From: Photorhabdus namnaonensis
GTDB taxonomy: Bacteria; Pseudomonadota; Gammaproteobacteria; Enterobacterales; Enterobacteriaceae
NCBI RefSeq assembly: GCF_001684335.1
Contig: NZ_LOIC01000044.1
Location: forward strand, 78,703 to 142,702
Direction: 5' to 3'
DNA: 64,000 nt
Shown piece after piece: positions 40,865 through 51,467 of the stretch. Below the pieces are notes generated by a model, which saw only the letters and a program-made list of their open reading frames with translations, was not told where the DNA came from and did no database searches. Position numbers and translations under genes: made by a program. Position 1 is the stretch's first letter. The number at the start of each line of letters is the position of its first letter.

Positions 40865-42031
40865 ATGCTTCAGATCCCAACTACGCCTCGTTATGATTGG
40901 AAAGTGCGAGCAAAAGAATTTGGGTTTGGTTTCCATACAATCGATAATGAACCGTACTGGACGGAAGACCGTTACTACCAGTTTACTCTCAAGCAGATTG
41001 AAGAACATATTGAAGCTCCGACAGCGGAAATCCACCGGTTGAGCCTGCAAGCAGTAGAGCAAGTGGTTAACAGCGATGAGTTGATGGCTAGATTCCAAAT
41101 TCCAGAAGCGATGTGGTCACTGGTTCGCGCATCTTGGAAACGCAGAGATCCAAGTCTCTATAGTCGTCTTGATTTTGCTTATGATGGTAAAAACCCGGCG
41201 AAGTTATTGGAAATTAACTCAGATACGCCGACCTCTATCTATGAACATGGTTTTTTTAGTTGGTTGTGGTTGGAAGATAAGGTTAACCGTGGTGAATTGC
41301 CTCATGTTGCTGATCAGTTCAACTTACTACAGGAGTTGCTTGTTAATCGCTTCTGTGAACTGAAACCTTTTTTGCCATTCAACACGCTTCATTTTGCCTG
41401 TTGTAAGGGCACGGAAGAAGACAAAGGTTCGGTTGATTACTTGGCTGATTGCGCCAAAGATGCCGGTATTCATGTCGAGTTTGTCTATATTGAAGATATT
41501 GGACTCAGCGAGTGTGGTAAGTTTACAGATAGTAATAATAAGATTATAGATTCTATATTCAAGTTGTACCCGTGGGAGTTCATGTTTCGTGAGGAATACG
41601 CTCAACACTTGGTTACGGCGGGTGTTAACTGGTTTGAGCCAATGTGGAAATGCATCACCTCGAATAAGTCAATTTTGCCATTGCTTTGGGAGATGTTTCC
41701 AGGACACCCAAATCTGCTTGAGGCTTATTTTGCCGATGATCCGCAAGCCAAGCGCTTAACTCACTACGTTATGAAGCCGATATTCAGCCGTGAGGGAGCA
41801 AATATTAGTATTCATAAAGATGGCAAGGTGGTTGAAGAAGTAGATGGGCCTTACGGTGAGGAGGGTTACATTGTGCAGCAATATACCCCATTGCCAAAGA
41901 TTGGCGATAGCCACGTTCTTATCGGTAGTTGGCTCGTTAATGACACGCCTGCTGGTTTATCGGTCAGGGAAGATATTGGCAGGATCACGAAGGATACGTC
42001 ACGATTTGTGCCTCATATTATTTTAGGTTAA
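40865..42031 (+). CDS. yjfC: Glutathionylspermidine synthase family protein YjfC
   Basis: 388 residues from MLQIPTTPRYDWKV; E. coli YjfC is 387. It is an ATP-grasp ligase related to the synthetase half of Gss: LEINSDTPTSIYEHG, KPIFSREGANISI and IGSWLVNDTPAGLSVRED supply ATP/Mg-binding residues. The substrate is not established. It ends the yjf operon, with a terminator 70 bases downstream. Confidence 0.92.
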   Translation: MLQIPTTPRYDWKVRAKEFGFGFHTIDNEPYWTEDRYYQFTLKQIEEHIEAPTAEIHRLSLQAVEQVVNSDELMARFQIPEAMWSLVRASWKRRDPSLYSRLDFAYDGKNPAKLLEINSDTPTSIYEHGFFSWLWLEDKVNRGELPHVADQFNLLQELLVNRFCELKPFLPFNTLHFACCKGTEEDKGSVDYLADCAKDAGIHVEFVYIEDIGLSECGKFTDSNNKIIDSIFKLYPWEFMFREEYAQHLVTAGVNWFEPMWKCITSNKSILPLLWEMFPGHPNLLEAYFADDPQAKRLTHYVMKPIFSREGANISIHKDGKVVEEVDGPYGEEGYIVQQYTPLPKIGDSHVLIGSWLVNDTPAGLSVREDIGRITKDTSRFVPHIILG

Positions 42032-42102
42032 TGATTATATAACTATTTTTTTCTACATAAATTTTCCAGCCTAAAATAGAGAATTGATCTGTTTATTTCT
42101 GG

Positions 42103-42137
42103 AGCAGGGTGGAAGACCCTGCTTTCTGGCTTTTTGG
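42103..42137 (+). terminator. Terminator of the yjf operon
   Basis: Stem AGCAGGGT-GGAAG-ACCCTGCT followed by TTCTGGCTTTTT. It lies between the convergent yjfC and nucleotidyltransferase genes. Confidence 0.85.
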
Positions 42138-42182
42138 AAACATCCAGCTTTATCGCTGAAATGTCATATATGTATGATTTTT

Positions 42183-43013
42183 TCATCCATTTTTTAACAG
42201 GTATTCTCCTTCTTCTTTATGATTATTGTGAAGTACTGTGTGCATCAGAAGTAGATCCAATTCGGTATCTGGGAGATGTTTTTTGTCTTTGAGTTCGCAG
42301 CGGGTAACTGAATCATCCAATTCGCGGCAGATAAAGTTATGAATGCGTTTAAAACGTGGACTATACTCCGTTTCGTCAGCGTTACGTTTGATGGCAAGTA
42401 GAGTCTGTATCTCTCGCATCAGCGCCGCGTCTGTAACAGTTCCGGCTAGCAAGGTGTCGAAGCGCATCGGTGGCACACCTTTACCAGCTTCGATCCAACG
42501 TACCGCCAGCAATGGACGTAGTACATAAAGGTATTTTTTCAACCGAATTTTCTCGCCTTGTAGGTAACTACGAAAGTTTTTCTTTGCCATTGACAGATAG
42601 TGATATCGCGCTCTGTTGTTGGAGAAATAGTCTGGTAATAGGGCACGTAGTGCAGCCATAAACTCCACGTCTTCGTAGTAAATTACCGGTGAGTCTGCCC
42701 ACTCCATCAGTGTTGGGTTGGCTCGTTTCAGCAGCCCTAAAGTTTTACGCAGTTCCCAACCACAGATATCAAGTTCGTCGCTGATCGGGAGTTCAATGAC
42801 ATCCCGAGAGGGATCGACGCGTAAGTACCATGATGGCGCATGTACATAAATAAAACGTACATCGTAATCACTGTTTGTTGAGGCAAATCCCCAACCGCGG
42901 CTACCTGATTCACAGGCGTAGAGTATTCGTATTTGCAGCTCTGTCTCAAGTTGCGCCAGTTTTTGGCATATGTGTTGCTTCATGATGTCACTGATACCAA
43001 ATTTTTCTTTCAT
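42183..43013 (-). CDS. Predicted nucleotidyltransferase (RtcB-linked, YcgL-type)
   Basis: 276 residues from MKEKFGISDIMKQ, with AAAAGGA upstream. Pol-beta-like nucleotidyltransferase core GSRGWGFASTNSDYDVRFIYV (G-S, then D-x-D) near residue 40, with a basic helical C-terminal part. COG3541-type enzymes are often encoded with rtcB and are thought to act in RNA repair or tRNA modification. It overlaps neither but starts 6 bases after the rtcB stop, so one operon. Confidence 0.85.
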   Translation of the reverse strand: MKEKFGISDIMKQHICQKLAQLETELQIRILYACESGSRGWGFASTNSDYDVRFIYVHAPSWYLRVDPSRDVIELPISDELDICGWELRKTLGLLKRANPTLMEWADSPVIYYEDVEFMAALRALLPDYFSNNRARYHYLSMAKKNFRSYLQGEKIRLKKYLYVLRPLLAVRWIEAGKGVPPMRFDTLLAGTVTDAALMREIQTLLAIKRNADETEYSPRFKRIHNFICRELDDSVTRCELKDKKHLPDTELDLLLMHTVLHNNHKEEGEYLLKNG

Positions 43014-43018
43014 CTTGA

Positions 43019-44245
43019 TTATCCTTTTACGCAAACCACTTGACGCAGGGTGTGAACGATTTCTACTAGTGAAGACTGAGCGGCCATTACGGCCTCAATG
43101 TCTTTGTAGGCCATCGGAATTTCATCGATGACGTCGCTGTCCTTGCGGCATTCCACGTGTGCCGTGGCACGCTTCTGATCCTCTATTGTGAAGCGTTTTT
43201 TCGCTGCTGTGCGGCTTAATACTCGGCCAGCGCCGTGACTGCATGAACAAAAACTCTGTTCATTTCCCAGACCACGTACGATAAAGCTTTTCGCACCCAT
43301 TGAGCCAGGAATGATGCCCATGACGCCTTGGTGTGCTGCGACCGCACCTTTACGTGTGACTAACACGTTTTGGCCGAAGTGTTGCTCCTGTTGTACATAA
43401 TTGTGGTGACAATTTACTGCTTCCATTATGGCAGTGAACGGCTCTGTTATTATCGTCGCCAGTGCTGCCAATGTATGCTTCATCATGACTTCGCGATTAT
43501 GGCGGGCGAAGTTTTGCGCCCAACCGACCGCTTCCATGTAGTCGGCAAAGTGACGGCTGCCTTCCTCAAAATAGGCAAGGTTACGGTCGGGCAGGTTAGC
43601 GATATGCTGTTTCATGTCCTGTTGGGCGAGAGTGATGAATAAATTACCAATGGCATTTCCTACTCCGCGTGATCCACTATGCAGCATTACCCATACCCGG
43701 TCAGATTCATCCAGACACAGCTCAATGAAATGATTACCGGTGCCTAGTGTCCCTAAATGCTGATGGTTGTTAGTTTTCAGTAATTGTGGATATTTATCGG
43801 TTAACCGTTTAAATCCGGTCTGCAACACGCTCCAATGGCGATCGACGGTTTTTGGCGGTTGCTGCCAGGCGCCTTTATCCTTACCGCTGTGGTTTGCCGT
43901 GCGTCCGTGTGGTACGGCAATTTCAATAGCATGACGGATAGCATATAGGTTGTCCGGTAAATCTTTGGCATTCAATGAGGTACGTACTGCCATCATGCCA
44001 CAGCCGATATCTACGCCCACCGCGGCGGGAATAATCGCCCCACGAGTTGGAATGACACTGCCGATGGTTGAACCTTTACCAAGATGTACATCAGGCATAA
44101 CGGCTAAATGGCTGAATATGAAAGGCATTTTTGCTATATTCAACAGTTGTTCACGCGCTTCCGTTTCTACCGGTACACCATGAGTCCACATTTTCACTGG
44201 TGCGCTGTTTGGTGCGGTCATCAACTCGTAATCGTTTGTTATCAC
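43019..44245 (-). CDS. rtcB: RNA-splicing ligase RtcB
   Basis: 408 residues, the same length as E. coli RtcB. It joins 2',3'-cyclic phosphate and 5'-OH RNA ends using GTP and Mn. Metal and catalytic motifs are present: MPDVHLGKGSTIGSVIP, AVGVDIGCGM, HSGSRGVGNAIG, GSMGAKSFIVRG and SCSHGAGRVLSR with the guanylylated His. No rtcA or rtcR lies in the window, and I saw no sigma-54 promoter in the first 100 upstream bases. Confidence 0.96.
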   Translation of the reverse strand: MITNDYELMTAPNSAPVKMWTHGVPVETEAREQLLNIAKMPFIFSHLAVMPDVHLGKGSTIGSVIPTRGAIIPAAVGVDIGCGMMAVRTSLNAKDLPDNLYAIRHAIEIAVPHGRTANHSGKDKGAWQQPPKTVDRHWSVLQTGFKRLTDKYPQLLKTNNHQHLGTLGTGNHFIELCLDESDRVWVMLHSGSRGVGNAIGNLFITLAQQDMKQHIANLPDRNLAYFEEGSRHFADYMEAVGWAQNFARHNREVMMKHTLAALATIITEPFTAIMEAVNCHHNYVQQEQHFGQNVLVTRKGAVAAHQGVMGIIPGSMGAKSFIVRGLGNEQSFCSCSHGAGRVLSRTAAKKRFTIEDQKRATAHVECRKDSDVIDEIPMAYKDIEAVMAAQSSLVEIVHTLRQVVCVKG

Positions 44246-45388
44246 ATTATTCTCCTGGTTACTTAGCCGTCACTATTATTATAATTTAAAGTAACGAATA
44301 TTTTTCCTTTTTAATCAATGCTGCTGAATTTGTTTTTTATCTTGATCTTCTTTGGGACCATTAGGGAAATATTGTAAATAAAAATTTTATTCCACTATTA
44401 ATATAGTATTCTGTTTAATGGTAATTGCAATTATTTGAGTTGTTGTTTTGTTGAGTAATGTTGAAATTGTGATGTTAATCTATATAAAAATATGTTTGTA
44501 AAAATATATATGGAACTTATTATAGTTTTAAATTGCGTTGATAATTGTAAAGTAAATGTAAAACAATTAAATTATTTAATATTATGATGTTGTTGTAATA
44601 GTAAGTTTATATACTATTCAGATAGATGCATATATGCGCATAATTATCATATGGATATGAAAATTATTAAATGAGTAACATTATATTTTGATGAAATAAT
44701 ATTGCTATGGTTGGAATAAAATAATGGTCTGAATTTAATATATTTCTTGAAAATATCAATATGTGTAGTATATAGGTTATGACATTTTTATTGATTTATT
44801 CTTGTTGAGTTTGATTTATATCTTGTTGATATGACAAAATAATTATAAATACTTGTTTTTATTGTATTTTTATTTTGTGTTTTTATTGATGTTGTCAAGT
44901 GTAGAAAATAAACCTCTACACTATTTATAACCGTTAATTTGTAATGAGTTAATGGTTTCTTATTATTTAAATATATATAAAAATAATTGAAAATTATCAT
45001 GCTGTTTTTCATTAACTAGATAAATATATATGGCTGTTATCAATTTATAATTATTGGTAAATTACAATTTTTTATCCTTTATTTTGTTTTATATTTTTTT
45101 TGTTTATTATTGGTTTTAATCGCCTCTCAATTTTAAATTGAAAATCATGATATTGAAAATATTTGGTAAATATTTCTTTCGGATAAAAAATAGTTTTGTT
45201 AATAATTTTCGGAGTACAACAAGTAAACAGTTGTTAAATTGTGTGATGACTTATTTGTCTTATTGTCAATCTTAACGAAATGATTAAAAAACTGCCCTTA
45301 ATAGTTATTTTTTCCTATTCATAAAGGGGGTGATTATCTTCTTTTTCACGATATTTCTTGCATTTTAAATTTAATCTCTTCATTAAAG
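44246..45388. other. Very AT-rich gene-free stretch
   Basis: About 1.1 kb between rtcB and the oxoproline operon, with markedly lower GC than either side and many A/T runs. One 74-codon frame (44788-45012, minus) has no ribosome site or recognisable content. I see no tRNA, repeat or phage remnant. It could be a silenced or decayed acquisition, or a nucleoid-protein binding region. Confidence 0.5.
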
Positions 45389-45411
45389 TTGTGCGGAAAT
45401 TATCCGCACAA
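45389..45411 (-). terminator. Terminator of the oxoproline operon
   Basis: Perfect 9-bp stem TTGTGCGGA-(5)-TCCGCACAA, 67 bases past the stop of the carboxylase gene on the minus strand. The following T-tract is short (CTTTAATG). Confidence 0.6.
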
Positions 45412-45477
45412 TTTATGTTGTATTGGGCAATGTGAATTTATGTGTCAAATGAGCCAATTAATTGTGATAATTTGGCG

Positions 45478-47268
45478 TTAATCATCGTTAATACTTGCCA
45501 GTACATTTCCTGCCTGTTGATAACCGCCTTCTTCTGCGTAGATAACGATTTTCCCAGAACGATGTGCGGTAAGTTGCGTTTCCATTTTCATTGCTTCCAT
45601 GACAGCAATGACATCACCTTGTTTAACTTCATCACCTTCCTGCACACACCAGCATTGTAAAACGCCGGATATTGGCGCTGAGACGGGATTTGGTGCTGTT
45701 ATTGTCCCCTCAGCTTCACTACCTTTGCTCTCAGTGATGGAATTTTGCCCAGAATCAAGCAATGAAAGCCCTTTTAATAATTCGGCGGGTAGTCCTAGTT
45801 CATGCCGACGGCCATTAATTTCAATAAAAGTACGCGTTATCTTTTCTGGGTAATGGTTTTCCTGACGCGGAGATATTTTTATATCATTGATAAAGTCAGT
45901 TTCGATCCAACGTGTGTGGACGTTAAATGTATCATCGGAAATAAAATCAGGATGCTCCATTACTGCTCGATGAAAAGGCAATACTGATGCAACACCTTCA
46001 ATGCTGAACTCCTGTAATGCACGTCGTGCACGGGCAATAGCTTGTTGGCGGGTCGCTCCGGTGACAATCAGTTTAGCCATCAGCGAATCAAAGGTGTCAG
46101 GAACGGTGGAACCTGCCGCGACACCAGAATCCAATCTGATGCCTGGGCCGGAAGGGGGAGAAAAGATCGCCACAGTGCCGGGCGTCGGCAAAAATCCTTT
46201 ACCCGCATCCTCTGCGTTAATGCGAAACTCAAAAGAATGGCCTAAAGGGATCGGTGTTGAGGTCAATGATAAAGGTTTACCTTCGGCAATCCGAAATTGT
46301 TCTACCACAATGTCGATCCCTGTGGTTTCTTCGGTGACCGGATGTTCGACCTGCAAGCGAGTATTGACTTCCAGAAAAGAGATCGTGCCGTCTACACTGA
46401 GTAGAAATTCCACTGTTCCGGCTCCGATATAACAAGCGGCGGTGCAAATATCTTGTGCCGCTTGATGAATACGCTGGCGCTGATGTTCGGTCAAAAATGG
46501 GGCCGGCGCTTCTTCCACCAATTTTTGGTTACGTCGTTGCAGTGAGCAATCACGTGTACCAAGCACCACCACATTGCCATGTTTATCAGCCAGAATTTGC
46601 GCTTCAATATGGCGAGGTTTATCCAGAAACTGTTCAATGAAACATTCTCCACGCCCAAAGGCCGCGGTTGCTTCACGAACAGCCGAATTGTAGAGTTCGG
46701 TGACTTCATCAAGCCGCCACGCCACTTTCATGCCACGTCCACCACCGCCATACGCTGCTTTAATCGCAATTGGCAAGCCATATTGTTCGGCAAACGCCAG
46801 AGCTTCCTCCGCGTTTTTCACCGGTTCTTCTGTACCTGAAACCTGTGGTGCGCCTACTTGTTGAGCAATTTTGCGTGCTTTAACTTTGTCACCCAGAATA
46901 TCAATGGTTTCTGGTTCAGGGCCAACCCAGATTAATCCTGCATTAATAACCGCACGGGCAAATTCCGCCCGTTCAGCCAGAAATCCGTATCCGGGATGTA
47001 CCATGTCGGCACCTGAACGTTTCGCAATATCTAATAACAGGGGAATATTAAGATAGGTATCAGCGGGGCTGTTTCCACCTAAACTATAAGCCTCATCAGC
47101 CAGTTGTACATGTTGTGCATTGATGTCCGAATCAGCGTAGACAGCGATAGATTGTAAACCATAATCCCGGCAGGCACGGATGATACGGACGGCGATTTCG
47201 CCGCGGTTAGCAATCAAAACTTTTTTCATGGGATGGTTTTTAATATTCATGGTCATTGCGGTACTCAT
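45478..47268 (-). CDS. Biotin carboxylase-BCCP fusion protein
   Basis: About 596 residues if started at the ATGA overlap with pxpBC; the conserved part begins [16 protein letters not shown] at 47229. It is a biotin carboxylase: ATP-grasp with [24 protein letters not shown] and [17 protein letters not shown]. The end is a biotinyl domain with the attachment site VMEAMKME. It resembles acyl-CoA carboxylase alpha subunits, but no carboxyltransferase gene is adjacent. Its operon partners are 5-oxoprolinase and permease genes. Confidence 0.9.
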   Translation of the reverse strand: MSTAMTMNIKNHPMKKVLIANRGEIAVRIIRACRDYGLQSIAVYADSDINAQHVQLADEAYSLGGNSPADTYLNIPLLLDIAKRSGADMVHPGYGFLAERAEFARAVINAGLIWVGPEPETIDILGDKVKARKIAQQVGAPQVSGTEEPVKNAEEALAFAEQYGLPIAIKAAYGGGGRGMKVAWRLDEVTELYNSAVREATAAFGRGECFIEQFLDKPRHIEAQILADKHGNVVVLGTRDCSLQRRNQKLVEEAPAPFLTEHQRQRIHQAAQDICTAACYIGAGTVEFLLSVDGTISFLEVNTRLQVEHPVTEETTGIDIVVEQFRIAEGKPLSLTSTPIPLGHSFEFRINAEDAGKGFLPTPGTVAIFSPPSGPGIRLDSGVAAGSTVPDTFDSLMAKLIVTGATRQQAIARARRALQEFSIEGVASVLPFHRAVMEHPDFISDDTFNVHTRWIETDFINDIKISPRQENHYPEKITRTFIEINGRRHELGLPAELLKGLSLLDSGQNSITESKGSEAEGTITAPNPVSAPISGVLQCWCVQEGDEVKQGDVIAVMEAMKMETQLTAHRSGKIVIYAEEGGYQQAGNVLASINDD

Positions 47269-48899
47269 GAGCGGCAATCACTCTCTTTTATTTCGTGAAA
47301 TTCAGTGATTGGGTTGAAACGGATACGGGCATTGACAGGAATTTGCCCCGCAAGATCGAGATGATAGCTGGCAACGGAACCAATGACTGGGTAGCCGCCG
47401 GTCAAAGGATGATCTGCTAAAAACAGAACCGGTTGACCACTGGCGGGAACCTGAATTGCGCCAGTGGTCGTTCCTTCACTCGGTAACTCTTTATAGTTAA
47501 GGCGCGATAATGGTGTGTCGCCATACAGGCGAATACCGACTCGGTTAGATTGTGGTGTAACCTGCCAAAGCTGGCTTTTTAGCAGGGATAGCGCTTCTGT
47601 GGTGAACCAGTCGGTACGCGGCCCTAGAATAATGTCCAGTGTAACGATATCGTCAGTGGCGGGCATATTGAAAGCCGGGCTTTCATCCATTGATACAGCG
47701 GAACCCTGTGTGAGAGTCAGAATATCCAAAGTATCGCCTATAGCGATTGGCATAGGACCAATGTGTGCCAACGTATCGTAAGAGAGGCTGGAAAGAATCG
47801 GTTGCTTGGCAAAGCCGCCACGTACTGCCAAATAAGAACGCATTCCCGCTTTGGGTGTTCCTAGAGTCACTTTATCGCCTTCACTGAGATCAACAGGCTG
47901 ATAGCTATCAACCTGAAATTTTCGACCAGATGTTGTTTGAACAGTGATCGGGCAGTCAGCGCCTGTGACAGCGATGATGACATTGCCATGAGAGATAAAG
48001 CTTAATCCTCCTTGTACAATTTCCAGACATGCATTATCCGAAGGGTTACCGACGATCCGGTTGGCGCTTCTCAGCGCTGTTTTATCCAGCGCCCCGGCAG
48101 TGGAAATCCCTAAACTAGCCTGTCCTGAACGCCCTAAATCCTGAAAAAGTGTTTGTATTCCAGTGGTTAGGATTTCTAGCGAGGCGTGTTTATCAACCTG
48201 CGAAGATAGAATGTCCTCTATGGACACAACAGGGGGTTCGGGTTTAGTGATAGAGATTGCTGCGCCTTTGCCTTGATCTCTGAAACGTACTCGGGAGCCG
48301 GGTTGCAGCAGGGAAGAGGGAGAACGCGAGAGATCCCACATGCGCTCTGGCGTGATACCGATAATTTGCCATCCTCCCGGACTGGCTTGAGGGTATATCC
48401 CACTGAATTCTCCTGCCAACCCGACTGATCCCGCAGGAATGCGCGCTCTTGGCGTCATTCGGCGAGGAACATGTAAACAGTCTGAATCTGCGACTAAATA
48501 GGCAAATCCGGGAGCAAATCCGGTAAAAGCAACGGTGTACTCACTTTCTGTATGTCGCTTAATAACTTCCGGTATGGTGATGCCGAGAATTTCTGCCACT
48601 TCAACCAGATCATCACCATTGTAATGCACCGGAATTTCAACGAGTTTCCCGGTTGCCCTATTCAGTGTATTCAGGTTGCGACCATTGATTTCTTTGACAA
48701 GTTTAACTGTGGAAACCGCATTGGGACGAAATCGAATCAACAGTGTTCTGGCCGCTGGAATAATTTCTTCTACTCCTGGAATGGGGAGGGCGTTAAGTGA
48801 ATCAAATAACGCCAGCGTTTCATTCAGATCGTGAAGCTCGACAATAATGGCATCCAAATTGACAGGTAAAAAACGCACTAGGTAGGTACTCCTGGGCAT
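47265..48899 (-). CDS. 5-oxoprolinase subunits B and C fused (PxpB-PxpC)
   Basis: 544 residues. The N-terminal ~220 are PxpB/KipI (allophanate hydrolase subunit 1-like): [15 protein letters not shown] and [25 protein letters not shown]. From about residue 240 the PxpC/KipA domain follows: [32 protein letters not shown] and [19 protein letters not shown]. In E. coli these are separate proteins. With PxpA they perform ATP-dependent cleavage of 5-oxoproline to glutamate. Confidence 0.92.
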   Translation of the reverse strand: MPRSTYLVRFLPVNLDAIIVELHDLNETLALFDSLNALPIPGVEEIIPAARTLLIRFRPNAVSTVKLVKEINGRNLNTLNRATGKLVEIPVHYNGDDLVEVAEILGITIPEVIKRHTESEYTVAFTGFAPGFAYLVADSDCLHVPRRMTPRARIPAGSVGLAGEFSGIYPQASPGGWQIIGITPERMWDLSRSPSSLLQPGSRVRFRDQGKGAAISITKPEPPVVSIEDILSSQVDKHASLEILTTGIQTLFQDLGRSGQASLGISTAGALDKTALRSANRIVGNPSDNACLEIVQGGLSFISHGNVIIAVTGADCPITVQTTSGRKFQVDSYQPVDLSEGDKVTLGTPKAGMRSYLAVRGGFAKQPILSSLSYDTLAHIGPMPIAIGDTLDILTLTQGSAVSMDESPAFNMPATDDIVTLDIILGPRTDWFTTEALSLLKSQLWQVTPQSNRVGIRLYGDTPLSRLNYKELPSEGTTTGAIQVPASGQPVLFLADHPLTGGYPVIGSVASYHLDLAGQIPVNARIRFNPITEFHEIKESDCRS

Positions 48900-49658
48900 T
48901 TAAATAAAGGAGCGTACGGTGATCCCGGCTTGTTGCAGGGTGAGTTTCACCTGACGTGCCATTGCTACCGCGTCTGGACTGTCGCCATGAACACAGATGG
49001 AATCTGCTTGAATACGGGTAAAACGGCCATCAATGGCTTCAACTCCCCCTTCGGTCACTAATTGCAACATACGTCGGGCAACGACATTAGCGTCATGAAG
49101 CACAGACCCTTTTTCCCGGCGGGAAACTAACGTGCCTTGTGGAGTGTAAGCTCTGTCAGCAAAGGCTTCCGCAATGGTACGCAAACCGTTTTCCCTCGCT
49201 AAATCCAATATTTTTGAGCCGGCTAATCCAACCAGCGCTAAATTGTCATCCACTTCACGAATCGCCGTAATAACAGCAAGGGCTTGGTATTCATCATGGG
49301 CAATGGTGTTGTACAGTGCGCCGTGCGGTTTGACATAACTTACAGTGGTTCCTGCCGCCGCAGCCAGACCTTTCAACGCGCCAATCTGGTAAATAACATC
49401 CGCGATCAGTTCATTACTGGAGATATCCATATTACGGCGACCAAATCCGACAAGATCTGGATAAGATACATGAGCGCCGATCACTACCTGATTTTTGTGG
49501 GCGGATTTTAAGGTTTGAAGTATCCCGGCAGGATCACCAGCATGAAATCCACACGCTACATTGGCGCTGGTGACAATACTCAGCATGGCGTTATCGTCGC
49601 CCATTTTCCATTGACCAAAGCTTTCGCCAAGATCACTGTTTAAATCAATAAATTTCAT
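48900..49658 (-). CDS. pxpA: 5-oxoprolinase subunit A (LamB/YcsF family)
   Basis: 252 residues from [15 protein letters not shown], with GAGG nine bases upstream; a frame 9 codons longer is less likely. LamB/YcsF hallmarks: [54 protein letters not shown] and [11 protein letters not shown]. It is the ring-opening subunit, acting with the fused PxpBC encoded directly downstream. Confidence 0.95.
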   Translation of the reverse strand: MKFIDLNSDLGESFGQWKMGDDNAMLSIVTSANVACGFHAGDPAGILQTLKSAHKNQVVIGAHVSYPDLVGFGRRNMDISSNELIADVIYQIGALKGLAAAAGTTVSYVKPHGALYNTIAHDEYQALAVITAIREVDDNLALVGLAGSKILDLARENGLRTIAEAFADRAYTPQGTLVSRREKGSVLHDANVVARRMLQLVTEGGVEAIDGRFTRIQADSICVHGDSPDAVAMARQVKLTLQQAGITVRSFI

Positions 49659-49722
49659 CGTGATAACCTCAATAAGAAGGTTCAAAAGTGGTAATCAGAA
49701 CGGTTTTCATAGGGATATTTCC

Positions 49723-50739
49723 TTACAAAAACATCAAAAAATAGAGTAGAAAAACGTTGGCAATCAGTAGCGCTATTCCAGTGGGAATTTGTGCTTTAAT
49801 GACCGCGTTACGGTTTGGTAATTCCAGTAGTGCGGCAGGAACGATATTGAAGTTTGCAGCCATTGGGGTCATCAGTGTACCGCAATAGCCCGAGAACATG
49901 CCGATGGCGGCCATGACTGCCGGATTACCGCCATGTTGCAGTACCAGAATGGGAATGCCGATCCCGGCGGTAACAATCGGGAACGCGGCGAAAGCGTTGC
50001 CCATTATCATCGTCAATAGCGCCATGCCGAGTATGTATGTCGCCACCGCGATAAATCGGTTATCCACCGCCAGATAATTTTCTGTCAGGTGAGAAATTGC
50101 GGTACCGACACCTGCGACGGTGAATAATAGTCCTAGCGTAGCCAATATCTGCGGCAGGATAAACGCCCAGCCGATGGAATCCAGTAAGCGACGCGCCTCT
50201 TGGGTTGATTGAGTTACATTTTCACGCGTCATTTTCAGTGCAATGCCATATCCGACTAAGCAGCCTATTGTCATAGAAAACAGCGTTACCAGCGTGGCAT
50301 GATTGCCGGTACCGAACAGTGCTTGTTGTAACCCAGGGATGTGGTTGAACAGTAATACGCCGATCACCGTGACGATAGGGATTGCTAGTGCGGGAAGAAA
50401 TAGACGATTACCCAAACGGGAAGCGCTTTCCTGCCGTTGCTGAGGTGTGCGTTGATGGTAGCTACCCAATCGCACACCGCCAAAACCCGCCGTCAGCGCC
50501 ATCAATACAACGATCAGCCCCACACTGATATGCAACATTTTTTGGGCCTCGGCTTCGTTGCCTGCCCATAGTGCTATTAAGCGGTAAGTCCAGTCGCCTA
50601 CCAAAAATACGATGCCATATAACGCCCAGAACAGGCTGGTGGTCAGGCGGCGAGGGTTGGCGTGATCGCGCCAGGACATTATTGCTACGGCCAACAGGAT
50701 CACGCCTGCCAGCCAATAAAGATATTGTTGCTGAAACAT
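49723..50739 (-). CDS. DUF979 family membrane protein, putative 5-oxoproline permease subunit
   Basis: 338 residues with about nine hydrophobic segments. DUF979 proteins are always paired with DUF969 and linked to pyroglutamate genes. Gly/Pro-rich loops such as IMGNAFAAFPIVTAGIGIPI and GMFSGYCGTLMTPMAANFN look like transporter signatures. Its ATG overlaps the stop of the DUF969 gene (TAATG). Transport of 5-oxoproline is inferred from context. Confidence 0.88.
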   Translation of the reverse strand: MFQQQYLYWLAGVILLAVAIMSWRDHANPRRLTTSLFWALYGIVFLVGDWTYRLIALWAGNEAEAQKMLHISVGLIVVLMALTAGFGGVRLGSYHQRTPQQRQESASRLGNRLFLPALAIPIVTVIGVLLFNHIPGLQQALFGTGNHATLVTLFSMTIGCLVGYGIALKMTRENVTQSTQEARRLLDSIGWAFILPQILATLGLLFTVAGVGTAISHLTENYLAVDNRFIAVATYILGMALLTMIMGNAFAAFPIVTAGIGIPILVLQHGGNPAVMAAIGMFSGYCGTLMTPMAANFNIVPAALLELPNRNAVIKAQIPTGIALLIANVFLLYFLMFL

Positions 50740-51467
50740 TACTCCACCTTACTTCGATTTTTGTCCATACCATTCAACGTTGCCAGTTTGGTAGCGATCT
50801 GGCGGTCAAGACGAGACAAGCGGAAAGCGTGGATCAGGAAAGCACAGATGGCGGTAGGGATTCCCCACATAGCGATATGTAGCGGCTCTGTTTGGATGCC
50901 TCCAGACTCTAGCATAAAGTTATGCATAAAGATGATTGCGCCAAAGGCGACGAAGATATCCTCACCGAAGAACAGCCCAACGTTGTCGGTTGCTGCTGAC
51001 ATGGCCCGCAGGCGATAACGTACATCGTCAGGCAGATCATGATGACGGTTTTCCGTAGCCCCTTCTACCATTGGCGCCAGCAGGGGACGCACCATTTGCG
51101 GGTGTCCTCCTAAGCTGGTCAGCCCTAGCGCAGCGGTTACTTCACGAATGAACAGATAAATGATCAACAACCGTCCGGCGGTTGCAGTTTTAATATTGCT
51201 AATCCAGGTTTGAGCTTGTTCTTTTAAACCGTGCCGCTCTAAAAGGCCGATAGTTGCCAGCGGCAACAGCAAAATTAGCGGCAAATTTCGGGTATTAAGG
51301 AAGCCGGAACCTAGCTTTTCCAGAATCGTTGTGATCGGCATATGCGCTGCCAACCCGGTAATTATCCCTGCGACAATCACCACCAATACCGGGTTAAACC
51401 TAAGTAAAAAGCCCACGACAATAACCGCGATGCCAATCAACGGCCATAGATTCACAATCTGTTGCAT
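50739..51467 (-). CDS. DUF969 family membrane protein, permease partner
   Basis: 242 residues with six or so hydrophobic helices. DUF969 block: LPLATIGLLERHGLKEQAQTWI, REVTAALGLTSLGGHPQMVRPLLAPM and DNVGLFFGEDIFVAFGA. First gene of the pxp operon. With the DUF979 protein it probably forms one transporter; first-gene position suggests uptake of the substrate the operon degrades. Confidence 0.88.
   Translation of the reverse strand: MQQIVNLWPLIGIAVIVVGFLLRFNPVLVVIVAGIITGLAAHMPITTILEKLGSGFLNTRNLPLILLLPLATIGLLERHGLKEQAQTWISNIKTATAGRLLIIYLFIREVTAALGLTSLGGHPQMVRPLLAPMVEGATENRHHDLPDDVRYRLRAMSAATDNVGLFFGEDIFVAFGAIIFMHNFMLESGGIQTEPLHIAMWGIPTAICAFLIHAFRLSRLDRQIATKLATLNGMDKNRSKVE

Noticed and set aside
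44246-44345. Sigma-54 promoter for rtcB as in E. coli
   Set aside because: No TGGCAC-N5-TTGC-like pair in the 100 bases before the ATG.
44788-45012. 74-codon minus-strand frame in the AT-rich gap
   Set aside because: No ribosome site, very low complexity composition, and no recognisable motif; long AT-rich frames arise by chance on this background.
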